Source of the DNA: Actinomycetes bacterium
Lineage (GTDB): Bacteria; Actinomycetota; Acidimicrobiia; Acidimicrobiales; Palsa-688
Assembly: GCA_021816565.1 (NCBI GenBank)
Contig: JAKAXN010000029.1
Coordinates: forward strand, 1 to 22,184
Length of the DNA stretch: 22,184 nucleotides
Reading direction: 5' to 3'
Shown: piece after piece, positions 6,660-13,118 of the stretch
Layout: the number at the start of each line of letters is the position of its first letter
Position numbering within the stretch: position 1 is the stretch's first letter
The notes under the pieces: generated by a model
What the model was told of the DNA's origin: nothing
The model's input: only the letters and a program-made list of their open reading frames with translations
The model's database searches: none
Position numbers and translations under genes: made by a program

Positions 6660-7586
6660 ATGCCCCGGGTGACGAGACTGCTGGCCGCGGGCGCCGCGGC
6701 GGCCGCCCTGGCCGGCGGGTGCGCCAGTTCCACCCGCACCACGGCCCCGACCAGCCTGGCTCCTCCAGCCGCGTCGCCCTCCGGTTCGGCACCCGCCCGG
6801 GGCTCCGGGCCCGTCAGCGTGCTCTACGCCGGCTCCCTGGTGGAGCTGATGCAGAACCAGATCGGCCCGGCGTTCAAGGCGGCCACCGGTTACACCCTCA
6901 ACGGCTTCGCTGGCGGCTCCACCGCCCTGGCCGCCCAGATCAAGGGCGGGGTGCGCCAGGGGGACGTGTTCATCAGCGCCAGCCCCACGGTCAACAGCCA
7001 GCTGGAGGGCCCGGCCAACGGGGACTGGGTGTCGTGGTACGCCAGTTTCGCGGACTCCCCCCTGGTCATCGGCTACAACCCCCACAGCCGGTTCGCCGCC
7101 GAGCTGCGGAGCCAGCCGTGGTACCAGGTGGTGACCCGCCCGGGGTTCCTGCTCGGCCGGACGGACCCGGCCACCGACCCGAAGGGCAAGCTGACCGTGG
7201 AGGCCCTGCAGGCGGCCGCTTCCCGCTATCACCAGCCGGCGCTGGACGCCCTGGCCCGCTCCACGTCGGGGGTGTACCCGGAGGAGACGCTCGTCGGGCG
7301 GCTGCAGGCCGGCCAGCTCGATGCCGGCTTCTTCTACACCAGCGAGACCACCGCGGCGTCCATACCGACCGTCCCCGTCACCGGGGAGGACCTGAAAGCC
7401 ACCTACACGGTGACGGTGCTCAAAGGGGCCCCTGACCAGGCCGGGGCCCGGGCGTTCGTCGAGTACCTCTTCAGCCCGGCCGCCCAGGCCATGCTGCGGC
7501 GGGCCGGGTTCCAGCTGATGCACCCGGCCCGGGTCAGCGGCGCCGGCGTGCCGGCCGCCGTGGCCCGGTCGCTGGCCGGGTCCTGA
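6660..7586 (+). CDS. WtpA/ModA-like tungstate/molybdate ABC transporter substrate-binding lipoprotein
   Basis: 308 residues. A lipoprotein signal peptide ends at the lipobox LAGGC (C21), followed by a Ser/Thr/Pro/Ala linker to about 50. The mature part has the oxyanion-binding periplasmic protein pattern: VLYAGSLVELM (54-64), then FAGGSTALAAQIKGG, RQGDVFISASPTVN, a SPLVIGYNPHSRF segment, GRTDPATDPKG and a C-terminal TYTVTVLKGAP. These are the strands of the WtpA class of molybdate/tungstate (or related oxyanion) binders, and the Ser residues of SL and SAS are typical ligand contacts. No ABC permease or ATPase gene is adjacent, so it is an orphan or its partners lie elsewhere. A PadR regulator gene converges on it 11 bp downstream. 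The substrate is inferred from the family. Confidence 0.85.
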   Translation: MPRVTRLLAAGAAAAALAGGCASSTRTTAPTSLAPPAASPSGSAPARGSGPVSVLYAGSLVELMQNQIGPAFKAATGYTLNGFAGGSTALAAQIKGGVRQGDVFISASPTVNSQLEGPANGDWVSWYASFADSPLVIGYNPHSRFAAELRSQPWYQVVTRPGFLLGRTDPATDPKGKLTVEALQAAASRYHQPALDALARSTSGVYPEETLVGRLQAGQLDAGFFYTSETTAASIPTVPVTGEDLKATYTVTVLKGAPDQAGARAFVEYLFSPAAQAMLRRAGFQLMHPARVSGAGVPAAVARSLAGS

Positions 7587-7597
7587 TCCCCCGGTCC

Positions 7598-8158
7598 CTA
7601 GCGCGCCGGCGCCGTGCCGGGCCGCAGATCCTCGAGAAAGCGCAGGGCCGCCTGCGCGGAGCGCAGCCGCCACAGAGCCAGGGACCGGTCGAAACCGCCC
7701 GCCGAATCCAGCCGGTCGGCCAGGGCCGCGACGATGGGTTCCACCACCGAGATCTGGCCTTCCACCAGCGCCGCCGGGTCCTGGCCCCGCCGGTGCAGGA
7801 TGGCCAGCTTGGCCAGGAACTCGGTCCTCAGGTCCCTGATGTGGGCCACCGGCTCGCCCAGCCAGCCGTCCACCGCCCGCCGCCCGGCGGCGGTCACCCT
7901 GACCGGGGTGCGCTTGGGGCCCCGGTCGCCCGGCTCCGCCCCGAGCGATTCGATCAGGCCGCCCTCCGCCAAGCGGTCGATCGCCCGGTACACGGCCGGG
8001 CGGGCCACGCTGTAGACGCGCCCCATCTCGCCTCCGGGGGCCAGCAGCCGGGCCACCGCGAAACCGTGCGGTGAGCCCTCCGCCACCAGGGCCAGCACCA
8101 CCTGCTCGGCCAGTGACAGCCTGCCGTCGGGGGTGGGCGCCGAAGAGGTCTCGGCCAT
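7598..8158 (-). CDS. PadR-family transcriptional regulator
   Basis: 186 residues. The N-terminal winged helix (about 15-90) has the PadR pattern LSLAEQVVLALVAEGSPHGFAVAR, then VARPAVYRAIDRLAEGGLIE and a wing KRTPVRVTAAGRRAV. The C-terminal half is helical (AHIRDLRTEFLAKLAIL, then helices to 180) and serves dimerisation. PadR proteins are usually repressors released by small ligands or antibiotics. It converges with the WtpA-like gene and is divergent from the acyltransferase gene, 77 bp away. It may control itself and the acyltransferase. Its ATG has no SD but a -10-like TACCTT 8 nt upstream. Confidence 0.9.
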   Translation of the reverse strand: MAETSSAPTPDGRLSLAEQVVLALVAEGSPHGFAVARLLAPGGEMGRVYSVARPAVYRAIDRLAEGGLIESLGAEPGDRGPKRTPVRVTAAGRRAVDGWLGEPVAHIRDLRTEFLAKLAILHRRGQDPAALVEGQISVVEPIVAALADRLDSAGGFDRSLALWRLRSAQAALRFLEDLRPGTAPAR

Positions 8159-8166
8159 GGGCCACC

Positions 8167-8172
8167 AAGGTA
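8167..8172 (-). promoter_or_regulatory. Putative -10 box, near-leaderless PadR transcript
   Basis: TACCTT on the minus strand (8172..8167) fits TAnnnT and lies 8 nt before the ATG at 8158. There is no SD motif between them. The geometry matches other leaderless candidates in the window. Confidence 0.4.
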
Positions 8173-8197
8173 GGCGCTGGCCCTCCGCCCGAAACGG

Positions 8198-8235
8198 AGG
8201 TGCCGAAACAGGAGAATTGTCTTAAGGTGCCGAAA
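8198..8235. promoter_or_regulatory. Direct repeat AGGTGCCGAAA in PadR/acyltransferase intergenic region
   Basis: The 11-mer AGGTGCCGAAA occurs at 8198-8208 and again at 8225-8235, spaced 27 bp start to start, with the palindrome CTTAAG just before the second copy. The second copy contains the acyltransferase ribosome-binding site. Repeats of this kind next to a PadR gene could be its binding sites. Confidence 0.35.
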
Positions 8236-8841
8236 ATGTCTGCAATGGGCACCGGAGCAGGGGCAGCGCGGTCCAACCGCAGTATCGGCGCGCTGGTCGA
8301 GAGCCTGCGCCTCGATCTGGTCGCGGCCTGGCTGCACCTCGTCCGCAACGTCATCGGAGGCAGCCACTTCCTGCCCCGGGTGGTCCGCTTCCTGGTCTAC
8401 CGGCTGGCCGGTCTGCAGTTCGCCACCCCCGACATCGCCGCCGGACAGCGCATCTACAACAGCAACGTACGTATCGGTCGCCAGACCTCCGTCTCGCTCG
8501 GGTGCAGCTTCGAGGGTGGGGGCCTCATCGAGATAGGCGAGCACTGCATGGTGGGCCCCGAGACGGCGTTCGTCACGAGCTTCCACTCCGGTGACGGGGC
8601 CGGCGGTATTCGCAGGCAGGTGTCCAGCCGGCCGGTCACGGTGGGGGACCGGGTGTGGATCGGGGCCCGCTGCGTCCTGCTACCCGGCGCCGTGGTGGGC
8701 GACGGCTGCGTGCTGGCCGCGGGGTCCGTGGTGACGGGCAAGTGCGAGCCCGGATTCATCTACGGGGGGGTGCCCGCCCGCCGCATCCGACCCACCGACT
8801 CGCTGGCACCCGTGGGCCAGGACCTGGCCGCGCCGGAGTAG
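8236..8841 (+). CDS. Left-handed beta-helix (hexapeptide repeat) acyltransferase
   Basis: 201 residues from the ATG at 8236, which has AAGGTG 6 nt upstream; a GTG at 8227 is the alternative. The N-terminal 60 residues are helical. From about 60 the hexapeptide coils begin: IAAGQRIYNSNVRIGRQTSV, LIEIGEHCMVGPETAF, then VTVGDRVWIGARCVLLPGA, VVGDGCVLAAGSVVTG and the family's closing IYGGVPARRIRP. H117 in TSFHSGDG is the likely catalytic His of this O-acetyltransferase group (maltose/galactoside O-acetyltransferase-like). Such enzymes transfer an acyl group from acyl-CoA to sugars or other hydroxyls. The acceptor here cannot be told. It reads away from the PadR gene, which may regulate it. Confidence 0.88.
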   Translation: MSAMGTGAGAARSNRSIGALVESLRLDLVAAWLHLVRNVIGGSHFLPRVVRFLVYRLAGLQFATPDIAAGQRIYNSNVRIGRQTSVSLGCSFEGGGLIEIGEHCMVGPETAFVTSFHSGDGAGGIRRQVSSRPVTVGDRVWIGARCVLLPGAVVGDGCVLAAGSVVTGKCEPGFIYGGVPARRIRPTDSLAPVGQDLAAPE

Positions 8842-8860
8842 GCCCCCGGCCGGCTACTCC
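8835..8860. terminator. Perfect hairpin carrying both convergent stop codons
   Basis: GGAGTAG (8835-8841) and CTACTCC (8854-8860) are perfect 7-bp arms around a C/G-rich 12-nt centre. Each arm contains the TAG stop of one of the two convergent genes, so one symmetric element ends both. There is no T-tract. A bidirectional terminator is the simplest reading. Confidence 0.5.
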
Positions 8861-9450
8861 AGGCTGGTGGCGGCGCGGCCGCCCGGCCCGGGGTAGCCAC
8901 CGGTCGGCGCCGGGCAGCCGGGTCCGGGCGCCGGTGCCGCCCACACCGAGTCGGAGAGGCCCATGCCCAGGTCGGCCGGCTCGGACCGGCTCTGGACCAG
9001 CACCGCCCCGCTGTAGGCCTCCACCCCTCCGGGGGCCAGGGTCAGATCCCCGAGCGGGGTGAGCGGAAGGTCCACCACCGAGGCCGGCGCCGAGCCTCCG
9101 CTCATGGAGCGCCCGATGCGCGCCACCCCGTCGCCCACGATGATGGCCGCCGCCGAGCGGTTGGCGACCGTCCCCCGCTCCTGGACCATCCAGTAGCCGG
9201 CCTGCGGGTCGACGGGCACGGCGCTGAAGGTCGAAGCGGTCCAGCGCAGCCCCCCCGCCGGGCACACCGCCCCGGCCGGCGAGACGGGGGCCGGTCCCGG
9301 ATCGGGCTGGGAGGCCGGCGTGGCCGCCGCGGGCCGGGAAGGGTCCGGGGGGGCGCCCCGGGCAGCGGAGGCAGCCAGCCCGGCCCCGGTAGCCACCGCC
9401 GCCAGCGCGGCGGCGCTGGCCACGGTGACGGCTGCTCTCCGGTGACTCAT
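8854..9450 (-). CDS. Secreted protein of unknown function
   Basis: 198 residues. The N-terminus MSHRRAAVTVASAAALAAVA is a Sec-type signal peptide with a likely cleavage near residue 32 (ASAARG-A). A Pro/Ala/Ser linker runs to about 62. The folded part (63-170) looks all-beta, with two Cys (C63, C179), a GYWMVQERGTVANRS strand pair and LTPLGDLTLAPGGVEAY. The C-terminus is Gly/Pro-rich. I do not recognise the family; a copper-chaperone-like or DUF461-type beta fold is conceivable but unsupported by metal motifs. It ends in a shared hairpin with the acyltransferase gene. No clear SD precedes the ATG. Confidence 0.75.
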   Translation of the reverse strand: MSHRRAAVTVASAAALAAVATGAGLAASAARGAPPDPSRPAAATPASQPDPGPAPVSPAGAVCPAGGLRWTASTFSAVPVDPQAGYWMVQERGTVANRSAAAIIVGDGVARIGRSMSGGSAPASVVDLPLTPLGDLTLAPGGVEAYSGAVLVQSRSEPADLGMGLSDSVWAAPAPGPGCPAPTGGYPGPGGRAATSLE

Positions 9451-9497
9451 CGCCCCATCGGTACCCCGCCGCGGTCCAACTCAACCGCCGGCGGCCG

Positions 9498-9556
9498 AGG
9501 GGACCGCTTCGTCCCCTTCTTCTGTGGGTAGGCCCACCCGGAGGCCCCTAAAGGGG
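9498..9556. promoter_or_regulatory. Three consecutive short hairpins in a 135-bp intergenic region
   Basis: Hairpin 1 has AGGGGAC and GTCCCCT arms (9498-9517) followed by TTCTTCT. Hairpin 2 has GTGGG and CCCAC arms around TAGG (9524-9537). Hairpin 3 has CCCC and GGGG arms around TAAA (9545-9556). Hairpin 1 with its pyrimidine tail looks like a weak intrinsic terminator read on the plus strand, and the set could form a structured leader for the gene at 9586. Confidence 0.4.
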
Positions 9557-9585
9557 GCAATAGCGCGAAACGATGGAATTGGGTG

Positions 9586-9966
9586 ATGGGCGCAGTCGAT
9601 GGCGGACCGCCTGCGGGCGGACCGGACGGCCCGGCGACCGGCCCCGACCGGGGCCAGCTGATGTCGTTCCTGACGGAATTCAACCAGGCGTCGCGCCAAC
9701 CCCCGCCGCCCCCGCCCACCCGGCGGAGGCGGGGGGCGGCCCACCGGAGCGACTCTTCGGTCGCCGATGGTGACGACGATCCCCTAGGGGCGGAACCCGA
9801 TCACGAGCTGCCGCCCGCCGGGCCGGTAGAGGTTTGGCCCCCACGCCCGACCGGCGACCCGGCCACCGACCCGGTCGAAGCGGTCCGGGCGCCGGCCGGC
9901 ACCGGTGAGGACCCGCCGGGGGACCGACCGGCCCGGCGACGGCTATTCCGTCGGGACCGCCGTTGA
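9586..9966 (+). CDS. Low-complexity Pro/Arg/Asp-rich small protein (hypothetical)
   Basis: 126 residues, intrinsically disordered in appearance. The only protein-like core is GQLMSFLTEFNQASRQ (about 23-38), a short amphipathic helix, followed by a PPPPPP run, an Arg cluster, an Asp-rich stretch and a C-terminal basic tail ending RRRLFRRDRR. A GTG codon directly before the ATG (9583) could also be the start. SD support is weak. The last 166 bp overlap an antisense gene candidate (9801-10091). It may be real, but composition bias in GC-rich DNA could also create such an ORF. Confidence 0.45.
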   Translation: MGAVDGGPPAGGPDGPATGPDRGQLMSFLTEFNQASRQPPPPPPTRRRRGAAHRSDSSVADGDDDPLGAEPDHELPPAGPVEVWPPRPTGDPATDPVEAVRAPAGTGEDPPGDRPARRRLFRRDRR

Positions 9967-10091
9967 GGGGCCGGGCGGCCCGTCTCGGGCCCGTAACAGT
10001 CGTGGCAGGGCGCCTCATCGGTCTGGGCGGGGGGGACCGGGCCGGGCTCGGGGTACCCGCCGAACTCGTAATGGTCATGGCACTGCGACAT
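9801..10091 (-). CDS. Small Cys/His-motif protein (hypothetical)
   Basis: 96 residues from the ATG at 10091, which has a textbook SD (AGAGGAG, 6 nt spacing); an in-frame ATG at 10115 lacks this. The N-terminus MSQCHDHYEFGGYPEPGP and then APCHDCYGPETG contains a repeated C-H-D-x-Y motif (residues 4-8 and 29-33) that could bind metal. After about residue 45 the sequence turns into Arg/Ser/Gly-rich low complexity, and this half overlaps the plus-strand ORF. The SD and the paired CHDxY motifs argue that at least the N-terminal part is translated. I do not recognise the family. Confidence 0.5.
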   Translation of the reverse strand: MSQCHDHYEFGGYPEPGPVPPAQTDEAPCHDCYGPETGRPAPQRRSRRNSRRRAGRSPGGSSPVPAGARTASTGSVAGSPVGRGGQTSTGPAGGSS

Positions 10092-10196
10092 CACCGTCTC
10101 CTCTTCCGTTCCCATGGTCGGCGCCCGGCCCGGCCGCAGGCCAGGGCCGAAGGCCCGTTGCCCGGGCCGTGGTGGAGGAATGCGCCGCTCTTGGGC

Positions 10197-10202
10197 TAAA
10201 CG
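10197..10202 (+). promoter_or_regulatory. Possible -10 region, near-leaderless hydrolase transcript
   Basis: TAAACG lies 8 nt before the ATG at 10211, and no good SD follows it. It lacks the final T of TAnnnT, so support is weak; it is listed because the spacing matches other candidates. Confidence 0.25.
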
Positions 10203-10210
10203 AGTAGGCC

Positions 10211-11227
10211 ATGACCTCCACCACCGGGAAGCTGGTCGCCGGAGCGGCCCTCACCGCCGCCGCCGTGGCGGGAGGCCGGGCGGCCGTCCACCGCTCGGTC
10301 CAGTCGCTCAAGTCCAGCAGCGACCCCGACCTCGACCCTCTGTTCGACCTGCCCGCCGATCTGGTGGAGCACGAGGTGGCCGCCCCCGACGGGGGGTCCA
10401 TCCGGCTGATCGAGCGGGGCGCCGGACGGCCCCTGCTGCTCATCCACGGCATCACCCTCCAGGCCGGGGTGTGGTCGCCGCAGCTCCACATGCTGGCCGA
10501 TCGGTACCGGGTGCTCGCCATGGACGTGCGCGGGCACGGGGCGTCGCACGCCGGCAGCGACGGGTTCGGCCGCAAGGTCGCAGCCCGTGACGTGGCCGCG
10601 GTGGTGGAGCACTTCGACCTGCGTGACGCCGTCATCGTCGGGCACTCGATGGGCGGCATGATCCTGATGGAGTACGCCGCCGACTTCCCCGGCCACCTGG
10701 CCGAGCGGGTGGCCGGTCTGGTGTTCATGGACACCGCGGCGTACCAGCTGCTGCCCCGGCCGGCCCTGCCCGTGGCCCAGGCCCTGGGCCGCCGGCTGCG
10801 CCGCCGATTCGAGTCCGGCCGCCCGGTCCCGCAGTGGAAGGCCGGCGAGGACGACCTGTCGTGGTTCCTGGCCCGGCTGGCCTTCGGGTCCAGACCGTCG
10901 GCCCGGGCTGTGGATCAGGTGCGCCGGTTCCTGCAGGAGGTCCCCCAGTCGACATCGCTGCCTTCGGGCATCGACCTTCTCGACCATGACGCCCGGGAGG
11001 CGCTCGGGGTCACCCGTACCCCCTCCATGGTGCTGGTCGGGTCCCGGGACCTGCTGACGCCGGTGTGGGCGGCCCGGCGCATCGCCCGGTTCCTCCCCGG
11101 CTCGCGCCTCGAGGTCCTCCCCCGGGCCGGTCACCAGCTGATGCAGGAGCGTCCGGTCGAGGTGGCCCGACTGCTCGACGACTTCGTGGCCGGCCTCCCG
11201 GCGGCGTCGCAGCTGATGCCCGAGTGA
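10211..11227 (+). CDS. Alpha/beta-fold hydrolase
   Basis: 338 residues. An N-terminal segment (about 6-26, GKLVAGAALTAAAVAGG) could be a signal anchor. The alpha/beta hydrolase core starts near 57 with LLLIHGITLQAGVW (oxyanion hole HG). It carries the nucleophile elbow GHSMGG with S146, the acid D280 in LVGSRDLLTP and the catalytic H308 in RAGHQLM. A VRGHGASHAG motif sits before the nucleophile, as in the epoxide hydrolase/haloperoxidase/esterase branch. The catalytic triad is complete, so it should be an active esterase, lipase or C-C hydrolase; the substrate is unknown. It stands alone and converges on the rarA gene. Confidence 0.92.
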   Translation: MTSTTGKLVAGAALTAAAVAGGRAAVHRSVQSLKSSSDPDLDPLFDLPADLVEHEVAAPDGGSIRLIERGAGRPLLLIHGITLQAGVWSPQLHMLADRYRVLAMDVRGHGASHAGSDGFGRKVAARDVAAVVEHFDLRDAVIVGHSMGGMILMEYAADFPGHLAERVAGLVFMDTAAYQLLPRPALPVAQALGRRLRRRFESGRPVPQWKAGEDDLSWFLARLAFGSRPSARAVDQVRRFLQEVPQSTSLPSGIDLLDHDAREALGVTRTPSMVLVGSRDLLTPVWAARRIARFLPGSRLEVLPRAGHQLMQERPVEVARLLDDFVAGLPAASQLMPE

Positions 11228-11342
11228 CTGCCCGTCGGGATCATGCTGTCAGATGGGGTGGCAGTACCGTCGGCGTCGCATGGGGGAGAGATGGAGCACG
11301 CCCGGGCGCTGGTCGGCCTGGGCCGGATGACGTCGTGACCGC

Positions 11343-12692
11343 TCAGCGCGACGGGTCGTGGAACTTGGCGAAGCGCCACCACTCCTCCCCCTCGTAGGCC
11401 GAGTCGCCCCACCACTCCCGCAGCCTCCGGCCGATCTCCGCCTCCGATCCGTGCGGCGACGGCCGGTAGTACACCCGGCCCGCGACCTCCGGGGGCCGGT
11501 ACTCCTGGGTCACGAAGCCGGAGGGATCGTTGTGCGGGTACACGTACCCGCCCCCCTCCTTCATCTTCCGGGCCTGGAAGGGGTGCACGGAGCGCAGCGG
11601 GGCCGGGACCGGTCCGGCCGGCCGTCCGGCCACGTCCTCGAACGCCCGGCTGAGGGCGGAGGTGACGGTGTTGGACTTGGGCGCGGTGGCCAGGTAGACC
11701 ACCGCGTGGGCCAGGTTGAGCTGTGCCTCGGGCAGGCCCACGAACTCCACCGCCCGGGCCGCGGCGTCGGCCACCACCAGCCCCATCGAATCGGCCGCCC
11801 CCACATCCTCCGAGGCCAGGATCACCAGGCGGCGGGCGATGAAGCGGGCGTCCTCGCCGGCCTGCAGCATGCGGGCCAGCCAGTACAGCCCGGCGTCGGG
11901 ATCGGACCCCCGGATGGACTTTATGAACGCCGATATGACGTCGTAGTGCTCGTCCTGGCCGTATCGCAGCACCCGGGACTGGCGGGCCCGCTCCACGTCG
12001 GCCAGGCCGATCTCCCGCCGCCCGTCGGCCTCGGCCAGCGCCAGGGCCATCTCCAAGGCGGTGAGGGCGGCCCGGGCGTCGCCACCGGCCAGGTCGGTCA
12101 GGTGGTGCCGGGCCTCGTCGGAGATCGTGGCCTGCTCGTGGCGGAGGGCCCGGTCCACCACCTGCCGCAGCTCGTCCTGGTCCAGCGGCTCCAGCCGGAA
12201 CACCGTCGAGCGGCTGAGCAGCGGGGCGTTCACCTCGAAGAACGGGTTCTCGGTTGTGGCCCCGATGAGGGTGATGATCCCGGCTTCCACCCCGGGCAGG
12301 AGGGCGTCCTGCTGGCTCTTGTTGAAGCGGTGCACCTCGTCGAGGAACAAGATGGTGCCCCGGCCGTTCTCGCCCAGCCGGCGCCTGGCGCCGTCGAGCA
12401 CCTCGCGCACGTCCTTGACCCCGGCGGTCACCGCCGATAGGGACACGAACTCCCGGGCCGTCTGGTCGGCGACCACGTTGGCCAGGGTGGTCTTGCCGGT
12501 GCCGGGCGGCCCCCACAGCACCACGGAGGACAGGCGGTCGGACTCGATCAGCGCCCGGAGCGGTCCGCCCGGGCCGATCAGGTGCTGCTGGCCGATGATC
12601 TCGTCGAGGCGGCGGGGCCGCATGCGGGCGGCGAGCGGAGCCCGCTCCGCCATCCGTTCCCGCAGCGCAGCTTCGAAGAGGTCCTCGGGCAC
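11343..12692 (-). CDS. rarA: Replication-associated recombination protein RarA/MgsA (AAA+ ATPase)
   Basis: 449 residues. It opens DLFEAALRERM...PLAARMRPRRLDEIIGQ, the standard RarA N-terminus, which supports the GTG start at 12692. Walker A is GPPGTGKTT (61-69), Walker B LFLDEV (115-120), sensor 1 IGATTENP (143-150), and the Arg-finger region is LLSR (158-161). The C-terminal part has the RarA/WHIP-type KSIRGSDPDAGLYWLARML and the closing GGGYVYPHNDPSGF and YYRPSPHGSE motifs. RarA acts at stalled replication forks; WRNIP1 is the eukaryotic relative. The gene is divergent from the encapsulated ferritin gene, with only 60 bp between starts. No SD is seen, and the start appears leaderless. Confidence 0.96.
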   Translation of the reverse strand: MPEDLFEAALRERMAERAPLAARMRPRRLDEIIGQQHLIGPGGPLRALIESDRLSSVVLWGPPGTGKTTLANVVADQTAREFVSLSAVTAGVKDVREVLDGARRRLGENGRGTILFLDEVHRFNKSQQDALLPGVEAGIITLIGATTENPFFEVNAPLLSRSTVFRLEPLDQDELRQVVDRALRHEQATISDEARHHLTDLAGGDARAALTALEMALALAEADGRREIGLADVERARQSRVLRYGQDEHYDVISAFIKSIRGSDPDAGLYWLARMLQAGEDARFIARRLVILASEDVGAADSMGLVVADAAARAVEFVGLPEAQLNLAHAVVYLATAPKSNTVTSALSRAFEDVAGRPAGPVPAPLRSVHPFQARKMKEGGGYVYPHNDPSGFVTQEYRPPEVAGRVYYRPSPHGSEAEIGRRLREWWGDSAYEGEEWWRFAKFHDPSR

Positions 12693-12698
12693 CGGACC

Positions 12699-12704
12699 AG
12701 GCTA
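12699..12704 (-). promoter_or_regulatory. Putative -10 box, leaderless rarA transcript
   Basis: TAGCCT on the minus strand (12704..12699) is followed by 6 nt and then the GTG at 12692. This is the same geometry as at 6648 and 12741. No SD is present. Confidence 0.5.
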
Positions 12705-12740
12705 GATCCCGGCGGTGGGGACATCGGCGGGGACCCGGGG

Positions 12741-12746
12741 TATATA
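12741..12746 (+). promoter_or_regulatory. Putative -10 box, leaderless encapsulated ferritin transcript
   Basis: TATATA is followed by GGCGCG and then GTG at 12753, so the transcript should start at the start codon. The overlapping GGGTAT (12738-12743) also matches a SigF-type -10, but no GTTT -35 lies 14-17 nt upstream, so a housekeeping promoter is more likely. Two imperfect copies of CGGCGG(T)GGGGAC lie upstream at a 15-bp offset, in the space shared with rarA. Confidence 0.5.
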
Positions 12747-12752
12747 GGCGCG

Positions 12753-13118
12753 GTGAGCAGCGAAGGCCTTCACGAGGAACGCAGCCGGCTCCGGCCCGAG
12801 ACGGTGGACCGCCACCGGGCCATCTCGTCGCTGATGGAGGAGCTGGAGGCCGTCGACTGGTACGACCAGCGCGTCGACGCCACCGACGACCCGGAGTTGA
12901 AGGCCATCCTGGCCCACAACCGCGACGAGGAGAAGGAGCACGCGGCGATGGTCCTCGAGTGGCTGCGGCGGCGGGACCCGGTGCTGGACGGGCATCTCCG
13001 CCGGTACCTGTTCAGCTCCGGGTCGGTCGTGGACCTCGAGTCGGGGGAGGACCGCCCCGGCGCTGCGCCCACCGCCAGGCTGGACATCGGGGCCCTTCGG
13101 GACAAGGAGAACCTGTGA
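12753..13118 (+). CDS. Encapsulated ferritin-like protein (EncFtn), encapsulin cargo
   Basis: 121 residues. The two-helix ferritin-like core runs from about 18 to 87. Ferroxidase residues line up with the Rhodospirillum rubrum EncFtn as I recall it, with a constant offset of 2: E30 (E32), W36 (W38), Y37 (Y39), E60 (E62), H63 (H65). The segments ELEAVDWYDQR and AHNRDEEKEHAAMVLEWL are family signatures. The protein forms decamers that oxidise Fe(II) and deliver it into the encapsulin shell. The C-terminal tail from 104 ends with the cargo-loading motif LDIGALR. The GTG start fits the family and the leaderless promoter. The stop overlaps the start of the shell gene (GTGA). Confidence 0.96.
   Translation: MSSEGLHEERSRLRPETVDRHRAISSLMEELEAVDWYDQRVDATDDPELKAILAHNRDEEKEHAAMVLEWLRRRDPVLDGHLRRYLFSSGSVVDLESGEDRPGAAPTARLDIGALRDKENL
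13080..13100 (+). other. Encapsulin cargo-loading peptide in EncFtn
   Basis: Codons 110-116 encode LDIGALR, matching the loose consensus of family 1 cargo peptides (LxxGSL-like, hydrophobic-x-hydrophobic-G-x-L). It lies after a flexible Gly/Ala/Pro linker near the C-terminus, as expected for docking to the inner face of the shell. It has Ala in place of the usual Ser after Gly. Confidence 0.75.

Noticed and set aside
9680..10078. Second minus-strand ORF in the 9.6-10.1 kb region
   Set aside because: Translation is Pro/Arg/Gly-rich low complexity without an SD; the neighbouring frame starting at 10091 has the SD and the CHDxY motifs.
11243..11338. 31-codon ORF between the hydrolase and rarA genes
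   Set aside because: No supporting context; it lies in a convergent gap where no new gene is expected, and composition is unremarkable.
12738..12743. SigF-type -10 (GGGTAT) before the encapsulated ferritin gene
   Set aside because: There is no GTTT -35 at the right distance; TATATA as a housekeeping -10 explains the spacing better.
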